DNA of 64,000 bases. Origin: Acidobacteria bacterium Mor1. GTDB taxonomy: Bacteria; Acidobacteriota; Polarisedimenticolia; Polarisedimenticolales; Polarisedimenticolaceae. The position numbers and the translations under genes are program-made. Under the pieces are notes generated by a model. The model did no database searches and was not told where the DNA came from. It worked only from the letters and a program-made list of their open reading frames with translations. Position 1 is the first letter of the stretch. The number at the start of each line of letters is the position of its first letter. Below, one piece after another: positions 9,295 through 18,316 of the stretch. Location: the NCBI GenBank assembly GCA_001664505.1, contig CP011806.1, positions 968,400 through 1,032,399 of the forward strand, read 5' to 3'.

Positions 9295-9720
9295 ATGGGC
9301 GCGGCCCTCGGCGGAGGCACTGGCGGAGGCGCGCGCAGGCAGCGCGCTCTGGCCGAGATCAACGTCACCCCCCTGGTCGACGTGATGCTGGTGCTGCTGA
9401 TCATCTCGATGGTGGCCGCTCCGATGCTGCAGACCGGCATCAACCTGGAGCTGCCCGCCGCCGACCACTCCGACAACCTCAACGAAGAACCGCGGTTGGT
9501 GGTCTCGATCGACCAGGAAGCCAAGATCCGGATCAACGAACGCCCGGTGCACGTCGATCTCCTGGAAGAACGCCTCGAGCGCTTCGGTCCCGACGAGACC
9601 GTGTACCTCCAGGCGCACAAAGGCCTCCCCTACGGCGAGGTGCTGCTGCTGATGGATCGCATTCGCGGCATCGGCATCACCAACATCGCCCTGGTGACAA
9701 CGCCGATGGAGGATCAATGA
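9295..9720 (+). CDS. tolR: TolR (ExbD/TolR family) periplasmic subunit
   Basis: Partner of TolQ in the proton-driven Tol motor. The 141-residue protein has a short Gly/Ala-rich basic N-terminus, then INVTPLVDVMLVLLIISMVA, the single membrane helix with the conserved Asp that carries protons. The periplasmic domain includes LVVSIDQEAKIRINERPV and a late MDRIRGIGITNIALVT segment. The ATG follows the tolQ stop directly, so translation is coupled. Confidence 0.95.
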   Translation: MGAALGGGTGGGARRQRALAEINVTPLVDVMLVLLIISMVAAPMLQTGINLELPAADHSDNLNEEPRLVVSIDQEAKIRINERPVHVDLLEERLERFGPDETVYLQAHKGLPYGEVLLLMDRIRGIGITNIALVTTPMEDQ

Positions 9721-9766
9721 CCCTCCACCGTCAACCCATCCCACGGTGCGTCCTGAAGGAACGCCG

Positions 9767-10564
9767 GTGAGCGTGCGGCTGGTCCTACCGGGGAGCATGT
9801 CTCCCCGGACGACCTTCACGGTCGGATCGGCGCTCTTTCACGTGACGCTGCTGGTCGCGGTGGTGTTGGCGCCGAGCCTCGCGCCGCGCAAGATCACCGA
9901 CATCGACGCCGTCACCGTGCGGTTGACCGCCGGCATCCCCGACCCCGGACCGAAGGCTCAGGCTCCCCCGGTGGAACAGGACGAGCCCCAGGAAGCCGAT
10001 CCGGTCGAGACTCCGCCGGAGCCAAATCGCGAGGAACCGAAGGACACGGCGAGGATTCAGGACGACAAACCCGAGGTCATCAAGAAGCCCGAGAAGGAGG
10101 AGACCACGAAGACTCCTCCTCCGAAGAAGACTACTACTCCGAAATCCGAAGACACCAAGGCACCGGCTGACACGACGCCCACCGAGACCCCGCCGACCCA
10201 GAACCCGTCCCCCGGCGGCGCCGGCGAAGGACCGGTCGGCGAGGGAGGCACCGGTGTTGCCGCCGATATGCCGGGCGACAGCGAGTACGCCTGGTACACC
10301 GACAGAGTAAGCGCAAGACTGAAGTCCAACTGGCGGCAACCGCCCCTGGCCGGCATGCGCGGAACGATGTCGGTAACCGTGACCTTCGAGATCCTTCGCA
10401 ACGGAAGCGTTCGCTTCGTTGAGATCGATTCGCCGAGTGGGATTCCTTCTTTGGACCGCTCGGCGCTTCGCGCGGTGATCGAGTCCGATCCCCTACCCGC
10501 TCTCCCCAACCGCTGGAACCGGCCGACCATGCCTGCCCGGTTCGTCTTTCAATGGACGCCATGA
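9767..10564 (+). CDS. TolA/TonB-like envelope-spanning protein
   Basis: Links the TolQR motor to the outer-membrane side. I chose GTG at 9767 because AAGGA lies six bases upstream; an earlier in-frame GTG at 9746 lacks such a site. One membrane helix (about residues 17-40) is followed by a long Pro/Glu/Lys-rich extension (about 55-160, with repeated PPKKTTTPK-like runs) and a C-terminal TonB/TolA fold (MSVTVTFEILRNGSVRFVEI, then LPALPNRWN). The C-terminal domain resembles TonB_C more than E. coli TolA, but its place between tolR and tolB argues for the TolA role. Confidence 0.85.
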   Translation: MSVRLVLPGSMSPRTTFTVGSALFHVTLLVAVVLAPSLAPRKITDIDAVTVRLTAGIPDPGPKAQAPPVEQDEPQEADPVETPPEPNREEPKDTARIQDDKPEVIKKPEKEETTKTPPPKKTTTPKSEDTKAPADTTPTETPPTQNPSPGGAGEGPVGEGGTGVAADMPGDSEYAWYTDRVSARLKSNWRQPPLAGMRGTMSVTVTFEILRNGSVRFVEIDSPSGIPSLDRSALRAVIESDPLPALPNRWNRPTMPARFVFQWTP

Positions 10565-10584
10565 TCCGCCCCAACGGAGAACCC

Positions 10585-11874
10585 ATGCATCGATCGATCC
10601 GTTCCTTTTTCCTGTTTACGGTTGTTCTCATCGCCGGATACGGAGTCGCAGCCCAGGGGCCGGATGGAATCGGCGACACCATCAACAAGACGGGGCCGGT
10701 CAGGATCAAGATCGCGATCCCCGACGCCACGGCCGTCGACGGTTTCGGCGCCGTCGCGCGCGAGTTGATCGAGACCCTGCGCGCCGACCTGGAGTTCAGC
10801 GGGGTCTACGACGTGATCGACCCGGCGCTCTACTGGAAGGTCCCGCCGGCGGGCGGCCAGATCCCGCACGACGACTGGCTGAGCATCGACGCCGACGAGG
10901 TCACCCAGATCAAGCTGAGCAATCGTTCGGGTCGCATCGACGTGGTCGCTGAGCTGTTCGAGAACAACAGCCGCACCCGCACCTTCGGCAAACGGTACGC
11001 CGGCACCAAAGAACTGATCCGCCGGGTCGCCCACATGCTGGCCGACGAGCTGGTGCTCCACGCCACCGGCCGCCGGGGTTTGGCGACCACCCGCATCGCC
11101 TTCACGTCGAAGCACGGCAAGGGCAAAGAGCTGTTCCTGATGGACTACGACGGCTACCGCATTCGCCGGCTGACCACGACGTCCACGATCAACCTGACGC
11201 CGGTCTGGTCCCCCGACGGCTCCCGGCTCGCTTTCGTCTCCTGGCGGGGCAAGCAGCCGGGGATCTACATCATGGGAGACGACGGCACCCTGCAGAGCGC
11301 CGCGGCCATCGACGGGGAGCTCAACGCCGCTCCGGACTGGTCCCCCGACGGACGGAAGATCGTCTACAGCTCCGACACCGACGGCAACTCCGATCTCTAC
11401 ATCCTGGATCTGGCGTCGGGACGCAACACCCGGCTGACCCGCACCCAGGCGATCGAGACGGCGCCGGCCTACTCCCCCAACGGGCGGGAAATCGCCTTCA
11501 CCTCGGACCGCTCCGGCACGCCCCAGGTCTACCTGATGGGCACCGACGGCCTGAACGTGCGGCGGGTCTCCTCGACGGGCAGCTACAACGAGTCCCCCGC
11601 CTGGTCCCCCGAGGGAGACAAGCTGGCCTACGTCTCGCGAATGGACGGCCAGTTCGAAATCCTGGTGCTGGACATCCCCACCGGCCAGTTGACCAAGCTG
11701 ACCAAGGGCCGGGGCAACAAGGAAAACCCCCGCTGGTCTCCCGACGGACGCCACCTGGTCTTCGCCTGGAACCGGACCGGCACGTACGATATCTACACGA
11801 TGCGCGACGACGGCAGCGACGTGCGGCGCCTGACCCGGGGCGGCGATTGCTTCACCCCCGACTGGTCCCGCTGA
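10585..11874 (+). CDS. tolB: Tol-Pal system protein TolB
   Basis: Periplasmic beta-propeller that binds Pal. I place the start at the ATG at 10585 (GGAGA just upstream, followed by a clean signal peptide RSFFLFTVVLIAGYGVAAQ). Upstream ATGs at 10552 and 10561 would overlap the tolA-like gene. Mature residues about 25-160 form the TolB N-terminal domain (IAIPDATAVDGFG). The rest is a propeller of repeated WSPDG blades (WSPDGSRLAFVSWR, WSPDGRKIVYSSDTDGNSD, YSPNGREIAFTSDRSG, WSPEGDKLAYVSR, WSPDGRHLVFAWNRTG). Length is normal at 429 residues. Confidence 0.97.
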   Translation: MHRSIRSFFLFTVVLIAGYGVAAQGPDGIGDTINKTGPVRIKIAIPDATAVDGFGAVARELIETLRADLEFSGVYDVIDPALYWKVPPAGGQIPHDDWLSIDADEVTQIKLSNRSGRIDVVAELFENNSRTRTFGKRYAGTKELIRRVAHMLADELVLHATGRRGLATTRIAFTSKHGKGKELFLMDYDGYRIRRLTTTSTINLTPVWSPDGSRLAFVSWRGKQPGIYIMGDDGTLQSAAAIDGELNAAPDWSPDGRKIVYSSDTDGNSDLYILDLASGRNTRLTRTQAIETAPAYSPNGREIAFTSDRSGTPQVYLMGTDGLNVRRVSSTGSYNESPAWSPEGDKLAYVSRMDGQFEILVLDIPTGQLTKLTKGRGNKENPRWSPDGRHLVFAWNRTGTYDIYTMRDDGSDVRRLTRGGDCFTPDWSR

Positions 11875-11941
11875 GGCGGCGCTGCACCGCCGATCTGACA
11901 CGATGAGCCGAGAGAAACGAGGCAACGGAGGAAGGGCGAGA

Positions 11942-12544
11942 ATGAAGGGAGCCGATCTGATGCGAGGACGCGGAACGATCCTGATCCTGATCGCGGTGGC
12001 CATGCTGGTGGGAACGGGCTGCCCGCCCAGGACCGTCGATACCCAACCGGCTGCGGATCCCGAAGCGGCGTCGCCGCCGGACGCGCCGTCGATGGGCGGG
12101 GGCATCGGCCGGGTCGAGGACAGTGAGCCCTCGATCGTCACCGAGTCCTTCCCCAGCCAGACCATCGAGTCGGCGCCGCTGGTGAATGACTCCATCGAGG
12201 AGCTCAACGCCCAGGGGGTGCTGAAGACGATCTACTTCGAGTACGACCAGTCGGAGTTGGACGAAGACGACCGCATGACGATCCAGGACAACGTCGCCTG
12301 GCTGGAGAACAACACCGCCTACAACGTGGTGATCGAGGGGCACTGCGACGAGCGGGGCACCATCGAGTACAACCTGGCCCTGGGCGACCGCCGGGCCAAG
12401 GTGGTGCGGGACTACATGCGTTCGCTGGGCATGCCCGACGGCCGCATGCGGGTGGTGACCTGGGGCGAGGAGCGCCCGGAGATCGAGCGCACCGGCGAGG
12501 CCGCCTGGTCCCGCAACCGCCGCGCCGAGTTCATCCTCGAATAA
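11942..12544 (+). CDS. pal: Peptidoglycan-associated lipoprotein Pal
   Basis: Outer-membrane lipoprotein that ties the outer membrane to peptidoglycan. The start at 11942 is supported by GGAGGAAGG six bases upstream; a second possible ATG is at 11960. The signal ends in the lipobox LVGTGC. A Pro/Glu-rich linker with no predicted fold leads into an OmpA-C domain (about residues 95-200) with the Pal signature IEGHCDERGTIEYNLALGDRR and the closing RNRRAEFIL. It lies between tolB and cpoB, the conserved order. Confidence 0.96.
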   Translation: MKGADLMRGRGTILILIAVAMLVGTGCPPRTVDTQPAADPEAASPPDAPSMGGGIGRVEDSEPSIVTESFPSQTIESAPLVNDSIEELNAQGVLKTIYFEYDQSELDEDDRMTIQDNVAWLENNTAYNVVIEGHCDERGTIEYNLALGDRRAKVVRDYMRSLGMPDGRMRVVTWGEERPEIERTGEAAWSRNRRAEFILE

Positions 12545-12590
12545 CGAGCGGTACCCGTCGGGCCGCGTCGGGTGCTATAAGAGGTTCGTG

Positions 12591-13454
12591 ATGCAAAAAA
12601 TCAAGTTCTTGATGATGACCCTGTGTGGCGCCGCGCTGCTCTCGACCGGCTGCGTCATGCCCGACCAGATCGCCCAACTGCGCAAGGACGTCGCCGACGT
12701 CCAAAACCAGCTCCGCCGGGTGGAGCAGCAGCAGGAGGATTCCCGGCGCGCGATGTCCGAGTTGCGCACCCAGCTCTCGGAAGAGACCGGCGGGGTCTCC
12801 CGGGCGGAATTCGCCGACATGAAGCTCGCGGTGGACGAGGCGGCACGTAGCTCGGCGATCGTCGACGAGCGGATCCGGGAAACCAACCAGCGGGTCGACC
12901 GCATGTCCCAGACCATGCAGGAAGTACGGCAGATGGCGCGGCAGCCCGCGACAGGCGGCTCGAGCTACGACTACGCCGGCGGACGGCCTGCCGGCGCCGG
13001 AGTCGGTGGCGGCGAGCCGCTGGGCGGCGGCAACGACCGCCCGGCCGCCTACGGCGCCGGCGATGCCCTGCCGAGCCCCGAGGCGCTCTACAACGCCGCC
13101 TACGCCGACTACTCCAAGGGCAACTACTCCCTGGCCGTCTCGGGCTTCGAGGAGTACGCCAGCCGCTTCTCCGACAGCGACCTGGCCGACAACGCCCTCT
13201 ACTGGGTCGGCGAATGCCACTTCGCCCAGGGGCGCTTCGACCGCTCGGTCCAGGCCTTCGACTCCCTGCTGGAGCGCTACCCCCAGAGCGACCGGGCGGC
13301 AGCCTCCAACCTGAAAAAGGGCCTGGCCTACCTGGAGCAGAACCAGATCGGCAAGGCGATCGTCCAGCTCCGTTTCGTGTTGGACACTTACGAGGGCTCC
13401 GACGAGGCCCAGATCGCCCGGGACAAGCTGGCCAGCCTCGGCGCCAGCGTCTGA
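12591..13454 (+). CDS. cpoB: Cell division coordinator CpoB (YbgF) lipoprotein
   Basis: Periplasmic TPR protein of the Tol-Pal system that coordinates constriction with peptidoglycan synthesis in other bacteria. ATG at 12591 follows AGAGG. Unlike the usual soluble form, the leader ends in a lipobox (LLSTGC), so this copy is probably a lipoprotein. Residues about 25-105 are a trimerising-type coiled coil (QLRKDVADVQNQLRRVEQQQ), then a Gly-rich linker, then three TPR units (EALYNAAYADYSKGNYSLAV, NALYWVGECHFAQGRFDRSV, and a last one near residue 245). It is the last gene of the tol operon. Confidence 0.9.
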   Translation: MQKIKFLMMTLCGAALLSTGCVMPDQIAQLRKDVADVQNQLRRVEQQQEDSRRAMSELRTQLSEETGGVSRAEFADMKLAVDEAARSSAIVDERIRETNQRVDRMSQTMQEVRQMARQPATGGSSYDYAGGRPAGAGVGGGEPLGGGNDRPAAYGAGDALPSPEALYNAAYADYSKGNYSLAVSGFEEYASRFSDSDLADNALYWVGECHFAQGRFDRSVQAFDSLLERYPQSDRAAASNLKKGLAYLEQNQIGKAIVQLRFVLDTYEGSDEAQIARDKLASLGASV

Positions 13455-13588
13455 GGGCATCCGGCACCCCCCGGGCGGGCGCCCTTGCCGAAGGGCCCCC
13501 GGCTGGGCTATAGTCTGCGGCTCCGTCCGGAAGCGACGGGACCAGCACGTTCGAATCAGCACGCTAAAGCACGGGGACGAAAAGGGAT

Positions 13589-13861
13589 ATGGCGAACCAT
13601 AAAGCGGCGATCAAGAAGGCACGTCAGGATGAAAAGCGCCGGCTGCGCAACCGCGGCCACCGCTCGCGGCTGGCCACGGCCGTCAAGAAGTTCCGGCGCG
13701 CCGTCTCCGACGGCGACCTCGATGCCGCCAAGGGCCTGCTGCCCAGCACCCTGTCGCTCTTGGACCGCTCGGCCAAGCTCGGCATCATCCACGACAACGG
13801 TGCCGCCCGCCGCAAGTCCCGCCTGACCAAGGCGCTCAACAGGCTCGCTGCCAGCGCCTAG
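13589..13861 (+). CDS. rpsT: 30S ribosomal protein S20
   Basis: Small-subunit protein that binds 16S rRNA. The 90 residues are Lys/Arg/Ala-rich and begin MANHKAAIKKARQDEKRR, the usual S20 start, with the conserved SRLATAVKKFRRAV and GIIHDNGAARRKSRLTKALN segments. GAAAAGGGAT precedes the ATG. It is 134 bases downstream of cpoB and followed by a strong terminator, so it is probably its own transcription unit or the operon's end. Confidence 0.98.
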   Translation: MANHKAAIKKARQDEKRRLRNRGHRSRLATAVKKFRRAVSDGDLDAAKGLLPSTLSLLDRSAKLGIIHDNGAARRKSRLTKALNRLAASA

Positions 13862-13888
13862 GGCGCGGCTCACAACACGGCTTTCAAA

Positions 13889-13924
13889 GCCCCGGATCGC
13901 CTCGGCGGTCCGGGGTTTTTCTTT
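13889..13924 (+). terminator. Rho-independent terminator after rpsT
   Basis: A GC-rich stem (CCCCGGATCG paired with CGGTCCGGGG, one G-T pair) with a CCTCGG loop is followed by TTTTT and CTTT. It ends the tol-pal/rpsT transcription unit, and the converging sulfatase-like gene stops just beyond it. Confidence 0.92.
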
Positions 13925-13932
13925 GTCGGGGG

Positions 13933-16242
13933 TTAGCTGCCCGAGGCATCCAGCCGGGCCAGCGCCTGGGTCGCCATCGGGTCTCCCGGGCGGATCTCCA
14001 GGGCCTGGCGATAGAGGGTCTCGGCCGCAGCGCGGCTCCCCTGCCGCTCCAGGATGCCGGCGCGGAAGGTGTAGACCTCGACCAGCTCCGGATCGAACTC
14101 GAGAGCCGTCTCAAAGGCCTGCTCCGCCTCGGCGAGCTGCCCGGTGACCGCCAGCACCCGGCCCAGGCCGTAGTGGCCTCGCGGGCTGCGGGGGTGGGTC
14201 TCGGTGGTCTTACGGAAGTGGGCGGTGGCCGCGTCCAGCTGTCCCTGGTCCAGCAACAGTTCGCCGGAGAGCAGCGCGCCTCCCACGTGCTGAGGGACCA
14301 GCGAGGCGGCGCGCTCGGCCTCCCGACGGGCGCCGTCGGGATCGCCCGCGTCTCGCAACACCCAACCGAGTTCCGCGGCCAGGGCGGCGGAGTCGGGAAA
14401 GCGTTCGACCAGGCGGGTGAAGCTCTTGAGTTGAACCGACGGCGCGCCCCGGGTCATGCGGCGGTAGGCCGCAACCACCCGGTCGTTGTCCGGCTCCAGT
14501 TCGACGGCGGCCCGGCAGGCCTCGACCGCCTCGGGGGCCCGGCCGTGTCGCTCCAGCAGCCGCGCCAGTTGATAGCGCGGCTCGGCCAGCCGGGGCGTGA
14601 GCGCGACGGCCCGCTGGTACTGTTCGACCGCACCGTCCAGCTCACCCCGGGCACCCAGGACCTCGGCGTAGAGCATCCGCCCCGCACCGTAGCCCGGCGC
14701 CTGCTCGACCAGGCTCTGCAGCTCGCGCTCCGCCTCCTGGGAGCGCCCCAGACGCAGGAACGCCGTGGCGGTGTGCATCCGGGCCATGTAGTTCTCGGGC
14801 GCCTCCTCGACCAGCCTGCGCAGCAGCTCCAGCCCCTCTTCGGGACGCGGCCCCAGCAGACCCAGGGCCCGGTCGTACTCCCGGATGTAGGTGGCCATCG
14901 CCATCGGGTTGCGGCCCCGCTCGCTGTCCGACTGCACGTCGGCGCCGGCGCTCATGTACCCCAGGGCGAGCAACGCCTCCCGGGCGCTCTCGTCGACCGA
15001 CCCCATGGCCCGGGCCACGGCCTCGCTGTCCTGCCCGTCGATGAACTCCCCGAGATCGAAGGCCATGCGCGCCCCGGCGCTCTGCTCCTGCGCGGCCAGG
15101 TTATCCCTCTCGGCGGGATCCTCGGCCACGTCGTAGAGCTCGGGCTCGGGGGCCTCGATCCACTTGAGGCTCCCCTCTCGCCACATGTGCAGCTCCGAGA
15201 AGCGATAGGCGAAGCGGGGAACGAACGACTCGCCGTAGATCGGACGGGTCGCGGGGGGAGGACCGCCGGCGATCAGCCGGCGCAGGTCGGCACCGTCCAG
15301 TTCCCCCAACCCCTGAGCTCCGGCCAGGCCGGCCAGGGTCGGGGCCAGATCCACCAGCCCCACCGGATCCTCGATGACCGTGTCCTGGGGAACCCGCCCC
15401 GGAGACCAGATCAGGAGCGGCACCTGCATCGTCGTCTGGTAGAGGAACACTCCGTGGGTCAACTCGCCGTGTTCGCCGAGGCCCTCGCCATGGTCGGAGG
15501 TGACCACGACCAGCGCGTCCGGGCTGAGCTGCAGCCGGGCGAGCAAGCGGCCGACCTGCTCGTCGACGAAGGCGACCTCGGCGTCGTAGGCATGCTCGTG
15601 CCGCGACGCGAAGGGCTCCGGCGCGGCATAGGGCGCGTGGGGATCGAAGTAGTGCACCCACAGGAAACGCCGGTTGCCCTCGAGACCGCGCCAGACCTCG
15701 AGGGCCCGCTCGGTCACGGTGAAGGCGTCCCTCTCTGGGAAGAATCCGGCCGCGGTCGAGGCATCGGACCCGGGAAGCTGATCGTCGTAGCGGCCGAACC
15801 CCTGATCCAATCCGTAGCGGCTCTGCAGCGGGTATGAGGCCACGACTGCCGCGGTGTCGTAGCCGGAGTCCGCGAGGACCTCGGCCAGGGTCACCTCTTC
15901 CTCGGGGACGACGAAGGTGCCGTTATCCCGCACACCGGTGGTGCTGGGATAACGTCCGGTGAAGAGGGTCGTGTGGGACGGCAGGGTCACCGGCGTCGGC
16001 GCCGACGCGTCGGCGAAGCGCACGCCCCCGGCCGCCAGGCGATCCAGGTTGTGGGTCAGTCCCCCTCCGTGGCCGTAGCAACCGAGGCGGTCCGCCCGCA
16101 GGGTATCGATGGTGATTACCACGATCTCCGGCGGAGGCTCGGGCCCCTGGGTGCAGCCGCAGGCGATCAGCGCCAGACCGACCGCCAGACCGGTCGCGAG
16201 ACCGGCCGCGAGCCTTCCACCGAACCGGGAGATCGACCTCAC
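13933..16242 (-). CDS. Sulfatase-like alkaline-phosphatase-superfamily lipoprotein with TPR tail (second copy)
   Basis: 769-residue paralogue of the protein at 3796-6141. It starts with GTG at 16242, inside the stop of the upstream rhodanese/MauE gene (GTGA overlap). The leader ends in the lipobox LIACGC. The sulfatase domain (about 35-400) shows VITIDTLRADRLGCYG, LPSHTTLFTGRYP, DPHAPYAAPE and TSDHGEGLGEHGE. The nucleophile position is again Thr (PVTLPSHTT), not Cys or Ser. The C-terminal half carries about nine TPR-like units (PENYMARMHTATAFLRLGR and later repeats). The fold is certain; the substrate is not. Coupling to a rhodanese/MauE protein suggests periplasmic redox or sulfur work, which is inference. 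Confidence 0.85.
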   Translation of the reverse strand: MRSISRFGGRLAAGLATGLAVGLALIACGCTQGPEPPPEIVVITIDTLRADRLGCYGHGGGLTHNLDRLAAGGVRFADASAPTPVTLPSHTTLFTGRYPSTTGVRDNGTFVVPEEEVTLAEVLADSGYDTAAVVASYPLQSRYGLDQGFGRYDDQLPGSDASTAAGFFPERDAFTVTERALEVWRGLEGNRRFLWVHYFDPHAPYAAPEPFASRHEHAYDAEVAFVDEQVGRLLARLQLSPDALVVVTSDHGEGLGEHGELTHGVFLYQTTMQVPLLIWSPGRVPQDTVIEDPVGLVDLAPTLAGLAGAQGLGELDGADLRRLIAGGPPPATRPIYGESFVPRFAYRFSELHMWREGSLKWIEAPEPELYDVAEDPAERDNLAAQEQSAGARMAFDLGEFIDGQDSEAVARAMGSVDESAREALLALGYMSAGADVQSDSERGRNPMAMATYIREYDRALGLLGPRPEEGLELLRRLVEEAPENYMARMHTATAFLRLGRSQEAERELQSLVEQAPGYGAGRMLYAEVLGARGELDGAVEQYQRAVALTPRLAEPRYQLARLLERHGRAPEAVEACRAAVELEPDNDRVVAAYRRMTRGAPSVQLKSFTRLVERFPDSAALAAELGWVLRDAGDPDGARREAERAASLVPQHVGGALLSGELLLDQGQLDAATAHFRKTTETHPRSPRGHYGLGRVLAVTGQLAEAEQAFETALEFDPELVEVYTFRAGILERQGSRAAAETLYRQALEIRPGDPMATQALARLDASGS

Positions 16243-17411
16243 CGGGTCCGGAGCATCGCCGCGACCGCAGTCGCCGTCATCAACAGGTTCTCGAACAGCT
16301 TGACGTAGCCGGTGGTCGACGCACCCGCCTTGCCGAAGCAGCCGCAGGTGATGCTGATGTCCCGGGCGATCGCCTGGCCCACCGCCAGGGTGAACACGAT
16401 CATCATCGCCGCGGTCAGCGCCGCGCCGCCCCGGGCGCGGACGTTGAGGATCAGCGCCAGGCCGGCCAGCACCTCGATCCAGGGCATGGTCATCGCCGCC
16501 AGGTTCTCGAGGGCGATGGGCAGGACCCGGTAGTTGTGGATGTCGGTGGCGAAGGCAGACATGTCCCCGACCTTGGCCAGGCCGGCGAAGACGAACACGC
16601 CGCCGATCACCAGCTGGCTGATGCGCACGGTCATCTTGCTACGCGAGAAAAACGCCGCGCCAGCCGCAGCCAGCAGCACCGCCCACAGGCCGACCTTGGT
16701 CGGCGTGAACGGGCTGTCCGCGTCGGCAACCTCCTCGGCATTCCCTTCGCTCCCGGCGCCTTCACCCCCCTCGGGCAGGGTCACGGCGTAGCCGGCTTCT
16801 TCCCAGATCGGGTAGCCGCCCATGAAGACCGTCACCCTGCGGTGACCGACATCCATCATGGCGTGGGCCAGGTTGAGGGAGAGCTCGCAGGCACCGCCGC
16901 CGCAGTAGGTCACGATCGGCCGCCCGCCGGAGTCGATGGTCTCCAGCAGCGCCGGGTCGGTGATCGCCTGCTCACCGGGGATGTTGATCGCGCCGGCGAT
17001 GTGCCCATCGGCATACTCGAAGTCTTCCCGGGCGTCGATGAACAGCGCCGCGTCGGCGTCGTGCAGGCGCTTGCAGGCCTCGAGCTGGATCTGGATAGGG
17101 CGGCCCAGATCGGGAATCTCGTCGCCGGGGTTGGAGGCCGGCGGCGGAGCACCCATGCTCAGCGGGTCGACGGCGTAGTCGTTGCTGACGGTGGAGGCGC
17201 CGTTGGTGTCCGGGGCCGCCTCGGCGGCCTCGAGGTCCAGGGTCTCCATCGCGGCCAGCTTGTCCTCGCCGATCCAGGGCACGCCCCAGTCGGACTGCAG
17301 GCCGGCGTAGTTGTAGAACAGGCCCAGCAGGGTCCCGGCAATCAGGATGACCAGGGCGCCCTTGAGGAAGCCCTCATCCCCGGAGGTAGCGATTCCGCGT
17401 TCAACTGCCAT
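16239..17411 (-). CDS. Membrane rhodanese-MauE/DoxX fusion protein
   Basis: 390-residue two-part membrane protein. The start is ATG at 17411 with GGAGG upstream; a longer reading frame extends further but has no ribosome site. One helix (about 18-36) is followed by an exported rhodanese domain (about 105-210) with DAREDFEYADGHIAGAINIP and the active-site loop TYCGGGACEL (Cys170). Then come four to five helices of the MauE/DoxX type ending in the ITCGCFGKAG motif, whose vicinal cysteines suggest thiol-disulfide chemistry. MauE proteins help form disulfides in exported enzymes. The fusion suggests sulfur transfer or disulfide supply across the membrane; the actual reaction is unknown. On the minus strand a possible -10 box (TACAAT, 17461-17456) lies upstream. 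Confidence 0.82.
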   Translation of the reverse strand: MAVERGIATSGDEGFLKGALVILIAGTLLGLFYNYAGLQSDWGVPWIGEDKLAAMETLDLEAAEAAPDTNGASTVSNDYAVDPLSMGAPPPASNPGDEIPDLGRPIQIQLEACKRLHDADAALFIDAREDFEYADGHIAGAINIPGEQAITDPALLETIDSGGRPIVTYCGGGACELSLNLAHAMMDVGHRRVTVFMGGYPIWEEAGYAVTLPEGGEGAGSEGNAEEVADADSPFTPTKVGLWAVLLAAAGAAFFSRSKMTVRISQLVIGGVFVFAGLAKVGDMSAFATDIHNYRVLPIALENLAAMTMPWIEVLAGLALILNVRARGGAALTAAMMIVFTLAVGQAIARDISITCGCFGKAGASTTGYVKLFENLLMTATAVAAMLRTR

Positions 17412-17694
17412 GTCCAGAAACCTCCAGAGGGCCCGCCGGGGCCCGCCAACCCCACATTGTAGTGATGTTTGCGACGGTTTCACCACCAGGCCCGCAAGAG
17501 CTCGTGGAAGCGCCGTCGCAAGTGTATTACGGCAGGGACCCGGGCCCCGCCAGACGCAAGGCAGGCGTTTTACCGGCGATTTACCGCTGGGAGGAGAGCG
17601 CCCCGCGGGCACTCACGACTGAGGGCCGGCACGCCCCGGCGGCCAGGCAACGGGGCAGCGGTTCCGGCGGCATGCCGGCCCCGGGGAGTGGAGG

Positions 17695-18168
17695 CTAGGC
17701 GGAGGCGGCCACCGCGGGCAGCACCCGCAACAGGTCCAGGGCCGAGATCACCCCGACCGGCTGCTGGCCGTCCCGCACGATCACCCGGTGGATGTGCTCG
17801 CGGGTCATCATCAAGGCGATGCGATCCACCGGGGTGTCCTCGGCCACCGCGTAGATCACCGGGGTCATCACGTCTTCGACGGTGCCGGTGTTGGTGTCCT
17901 CGATCTGGAAGCCCGTGGGTATGTGGGAGCCTTCCATCCGGGCCGACGCATAGAAGTCGGTGCGGATGGTCAGCTCGTCATCCCGGGAAAGGCTGTAGTA
18001 GATCAGGTCGGTCTGGGAGACCACACCGACCAGGTCACCCCGGTCATCGGTTACCGGAGCGCCGCTGATGCCCTTCTCGAGCAGGAGCTTGGCGAGGTCG
18101 CGCACATCCATGCTCTGCGGAACGGTGATCACGTTACGGGTCATGATGTCTCGGGCCAGCTTGGTCAT
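17695..18168 (-). CDS. Tandem CBS-domain protein
   Basis: 157-residue cytoplasmic protein made of two CBS motifs: DIMTRNVITVPQSMDVRDLA (first, with GISGAPVTDDRGDLVGVVS) and DVMTPVIYAVAEDTPVDRIA (second, with HRVIVRDGQQPVGVISALD). Such stand-alone pairs bind adenine nucleotides and act as energy or signal sensors on partner proteins. The start is the ATG at 18168 with a perfect AAGGAGAG six bases upstream; longer readings have no support. The partner is not evident from the neighbours. The 283 bases between it and the next gene hold no gene that I can see. Confidence 0.93.
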   Translation of the reverse strand: MTKLARDIMTRNVITVPQSMDVRDLAKLLLEKGISGAPVTDDRGDLVGVVSQTDLIYYSLSRDDELTIRTDFYASARMEGSHIPTGFQIEDTNTGTVEDVMTPVIYAVAEDTPVDRIALMMTREHIHRVIVRDGQQPVGVISALDLLRVLPAVAASA

Positions 18169-18316
18169 GACGGGCTCTCCTTGATTTCCGTAGAAGAAAT
18201 TGTTCCACGGAAGCGACGGAGAGGCCGGGTGCATAACCGACCGGCTCGGTGCGTTGGATACAAAGCTTTGACTTGCATCGGCGGCGGGCTGTTTTCGCCT
18301 CGCCCCGGGGCGGGAA

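Noticed and set aside
16239-17612. Longer start (457 codons) for the rhodanese-MauE gene
   Set aside because: The extra N-terminal 67 codons are Arg/Pro-rich noise without a ribosome site; ATG 17411 has GGAGG and begins the protein-like part.
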